Below, one piece after another: positions 5,637-6,618 of a stretch of DNA of 6,618 nt (positions are counted from its first letter, which is position 1; every line of letters begins with the position of its first letter). The DNA is taken from the NCBI GenBank assembly GCA_031272305.1, contig JAISUA010000269.1, forward strand, positions 1-6,618. Direction: 5' to 3'. This DNA comes from Clostridioides sp. (lineage in GTDB: Bacteria; Bacillota; Clostridia; Peptostreptococcales; Peptostreptococcaceae). The position numbers and the translations under genes were made by a program. The notes beneath the pieces were generated by a model. That model was not told the origin of the DNA and did no database searches. It was given only the letters and a program-made list of their open reading frames with translations.

Positions 5637-5664
5637 TCGACAAAAATTATCTATACAATATAGA
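5637..5664 (+). promoter_or_regulatory. Weak candidate promoter for the TPR gene
   Basis: TCGACA (5637-5642, 5/6 to the -35) is followed after 16 nt by TATAGA (5659-5664, 4/6 to the -10). The leader would be about 145 nt. Within it CTGAT (5682-5686) can pair with ATCAG (5701-5705) ahead of a six-T run (5710-5715), a poor attenuator-like structure. I found no better promoter closer to the gene. Confidence 0.25.
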
Positions 5665-5814
5665 ATTATTGCAATCTTCTTCTGATAATGATAAAATCTA
5701 ATCAGGTAGTTTTTTGAATTTAAATCAAAAATTATAAGCATAAAGCATAAGACGGAAAATAATAGTAGTAACTGATGAGAATATATAAAATAAAAAATAG
5801 GCGGGTAAAAGATT

Positions 5815-6618
5815 ATGAAGAATAAACTAAATGTGAAAAATATATTAGAATTACCTAAAGATCCTAAGGTGTTGCACAACAAAGGAGTATTCTTTGAAAA
5901 AATAGGAAAGATGGACAAAGCAATCGAATCATACAAACAAGCAGCATTTGATGATTATGTAAAGTCACAATTGAGGCTTGCAATGATATTTAAAGAGAAA
6001 AAAGAATTCAAAGAAGCAGAGAAGTGGTTTTCTACTGCGTGGAAAAATGGAGTAGAAGATGCAGCTTTCGAAGTTGGAAATATGTATTTCGATTTAGGAA
6101 TATATGAATATTGCCTGTATTGGTATGAAAAAATAGCTTCAAATGGAAATGTAGAAGCACAAAATAATTTAGGTGTCGCTAATTATCAACTAAAAGATTA
6201 TGAAAGAGCAGAAAAATGGCTTAGGTATTCAGCTTCTGATGATTTTGGAAAGGCATATTTCAACTTAGGAGTATTATATAATCAATTAGAAAATACTCAA
6301 GAAGCATTTGAAATGTTCAAAATAGGTAGTGAGCTTGAAGATTTAGATGCTAAATTTAATTATGCTGTTATGCTTTGGAATAAAAAATCAATAAAAGAAT
6401 CTATTAGTGTATATAAAGAATTACACAAGGCTGGATATATAAACGGAAGTTTTAATTTAGGGATGATTATGGAGTTGAATCAAAATCTTGAAGAGGCTGA
6501 GAAGCTTTACAAAAAATCATCTTCAAAAGGAGATATAAAATCTCAGTACAGACTAGGATATGTATATGATAGACTTGGAAATGTTTCTGATGCAATCAAT
6601 TTTTATGAAAAAGCAATC
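5815..6618 (+). CDS. TPR/Sel1-like repeat protein, 3' end outside the window
   Basis: At least 268 residues are present, and the frame is open to the last base. After a short N-terminal stretch (1-16) the protein is an array of about eight helix-turn-helix repeats of 31-36 residues. Typical pieces are KAIESYKQAA (35-44), EAEKWFSTA (67-75), AQNNLGVANY (115-124), RAEKWLRYSA (131-140), AYFNLGVLYN (147-156), SFNLGMIMEL (212-221) and QYRLGYVYDRLG (244-255). The LG and A positions are those of tetratricopeptide and Sel1-like repeats, which bind proteins or peptides. There is no signal peptide or membrane segment, so the visible part is cytoplasmic. No enzymatic domain is seen, but one could follow beyond the window. 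ATG 5815 is the first possible start, as an in-frame TAA is at 5806-5808, and GGCGGG lies 10 nt upstream as a ribosome site. The specific function is unknown. Confidence 0.9.
   Translation, partial: MKNKLNVKNILELPKDPKVLHNKGVFFEKIGKMDKAIESYKQAAFDDYVKSQLRLAMIFKEKKEFKEAEKWFSTAWKNGVEDAAFEVGNMYFDLGIYEYCLYWYEKIASNGNVEAQNNLGVANYQLKDYERAEKWLRYSASDDFGKAYFNLGVLYNQLENTQEAFEMFKIGSELEDLDAKFNYAVMLWNKKSIKESISVYKELHKAGYINGSFNLGMIMELNQNLEEAEKLYKKSSSKGDIKSQYRLGYVYDRLGNVSDAINFYEKAI

Noticed and set aside
5682..5715. Stem CTGAT/ATCAG followed by six T as terminator or attenuator
   Set aside because: The stem has only 5 bp plus a G-U pair and a 14-nt loop, and the T-run starts 4 nt later. Too weak to call as a feature by itself.
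5553..5936. Minus-strand frame of 127 residues
   Set aside because: It runs antisense through the start of the TPR gene and through the inverted repeat, has a biased Phe/Ile/Tyr-rich composition and no recognisable domain. It is a shadow of AT-rich sequence.

Overview
The window reads as chromosomal DNA of a low-GC, Gram-positive anaerobe of the Clostridia type. The sequence is strongly AT-rich, codons favour A or T in the third position, and the gene order cdsA-dxr-rseP-ispG is the conserved isoprenoid and phospholipid block of Clostridia. I cannot name the species from sequence alone. I see no tRNA, rRNA, CRISPR array, transposase or phage gene.

Left half (1-3888, all plus strand): the 3' end of cdsA (CDP-diglyceride synthase) closes with a clear intrinsic terminator. 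Next come dxr (DXP reductoisomerase), rseP (site-2 intramembrane metalloprotease) and ispG (HMBPP synthase). dxr and ispG are two steps of the MEP pathway to isopentenyl diphosphate. cdsA and rseP serve membrane lipid synthesis and membrane or envelope proteolysis. The terminator and a promoter-like sequence before dxr suggest that dxr starts its own transcript. The dxr-rseP gap has a short tandem repeat with promoter-like spacing, and the rseP-ispG gap has a stem-loop.

Middle (3889-5335): an accessory-looking stretch. A roughly 100-nt extended hairpin lies between ispG and two minus-strand genes converging on it. These are a 48-residue two-helix membrane peptide and, upstream of it, an auxin efflux carrier (AEC) family transporter. 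The AEC frame extends to a full-length N-terminus, but an ACG sits exactly where the start codon should be, behind a perfect Shine-Dalgarno. This looks like a start-codon mutation, a rare non-AUG start or a sequence error.

Right (5336-6618): the divergent intergenic region upstream of AEC carries six TTAACTA-like boxes at 22-25 nt spacing (a degenerate tandem repeat of about 48 bp), two short palindromes and a 60-nt AT-rich inverted repeat. After it begins a plus-strand TPR/Sel1-type repeat protein, cut off by the window end. The most unusual features are the ACG start, the regularly phased box array next to the AEC promoter, the long hairpin and the unannotated small membrane protein. I see no clear evidence of a wholly new multi-gene system.
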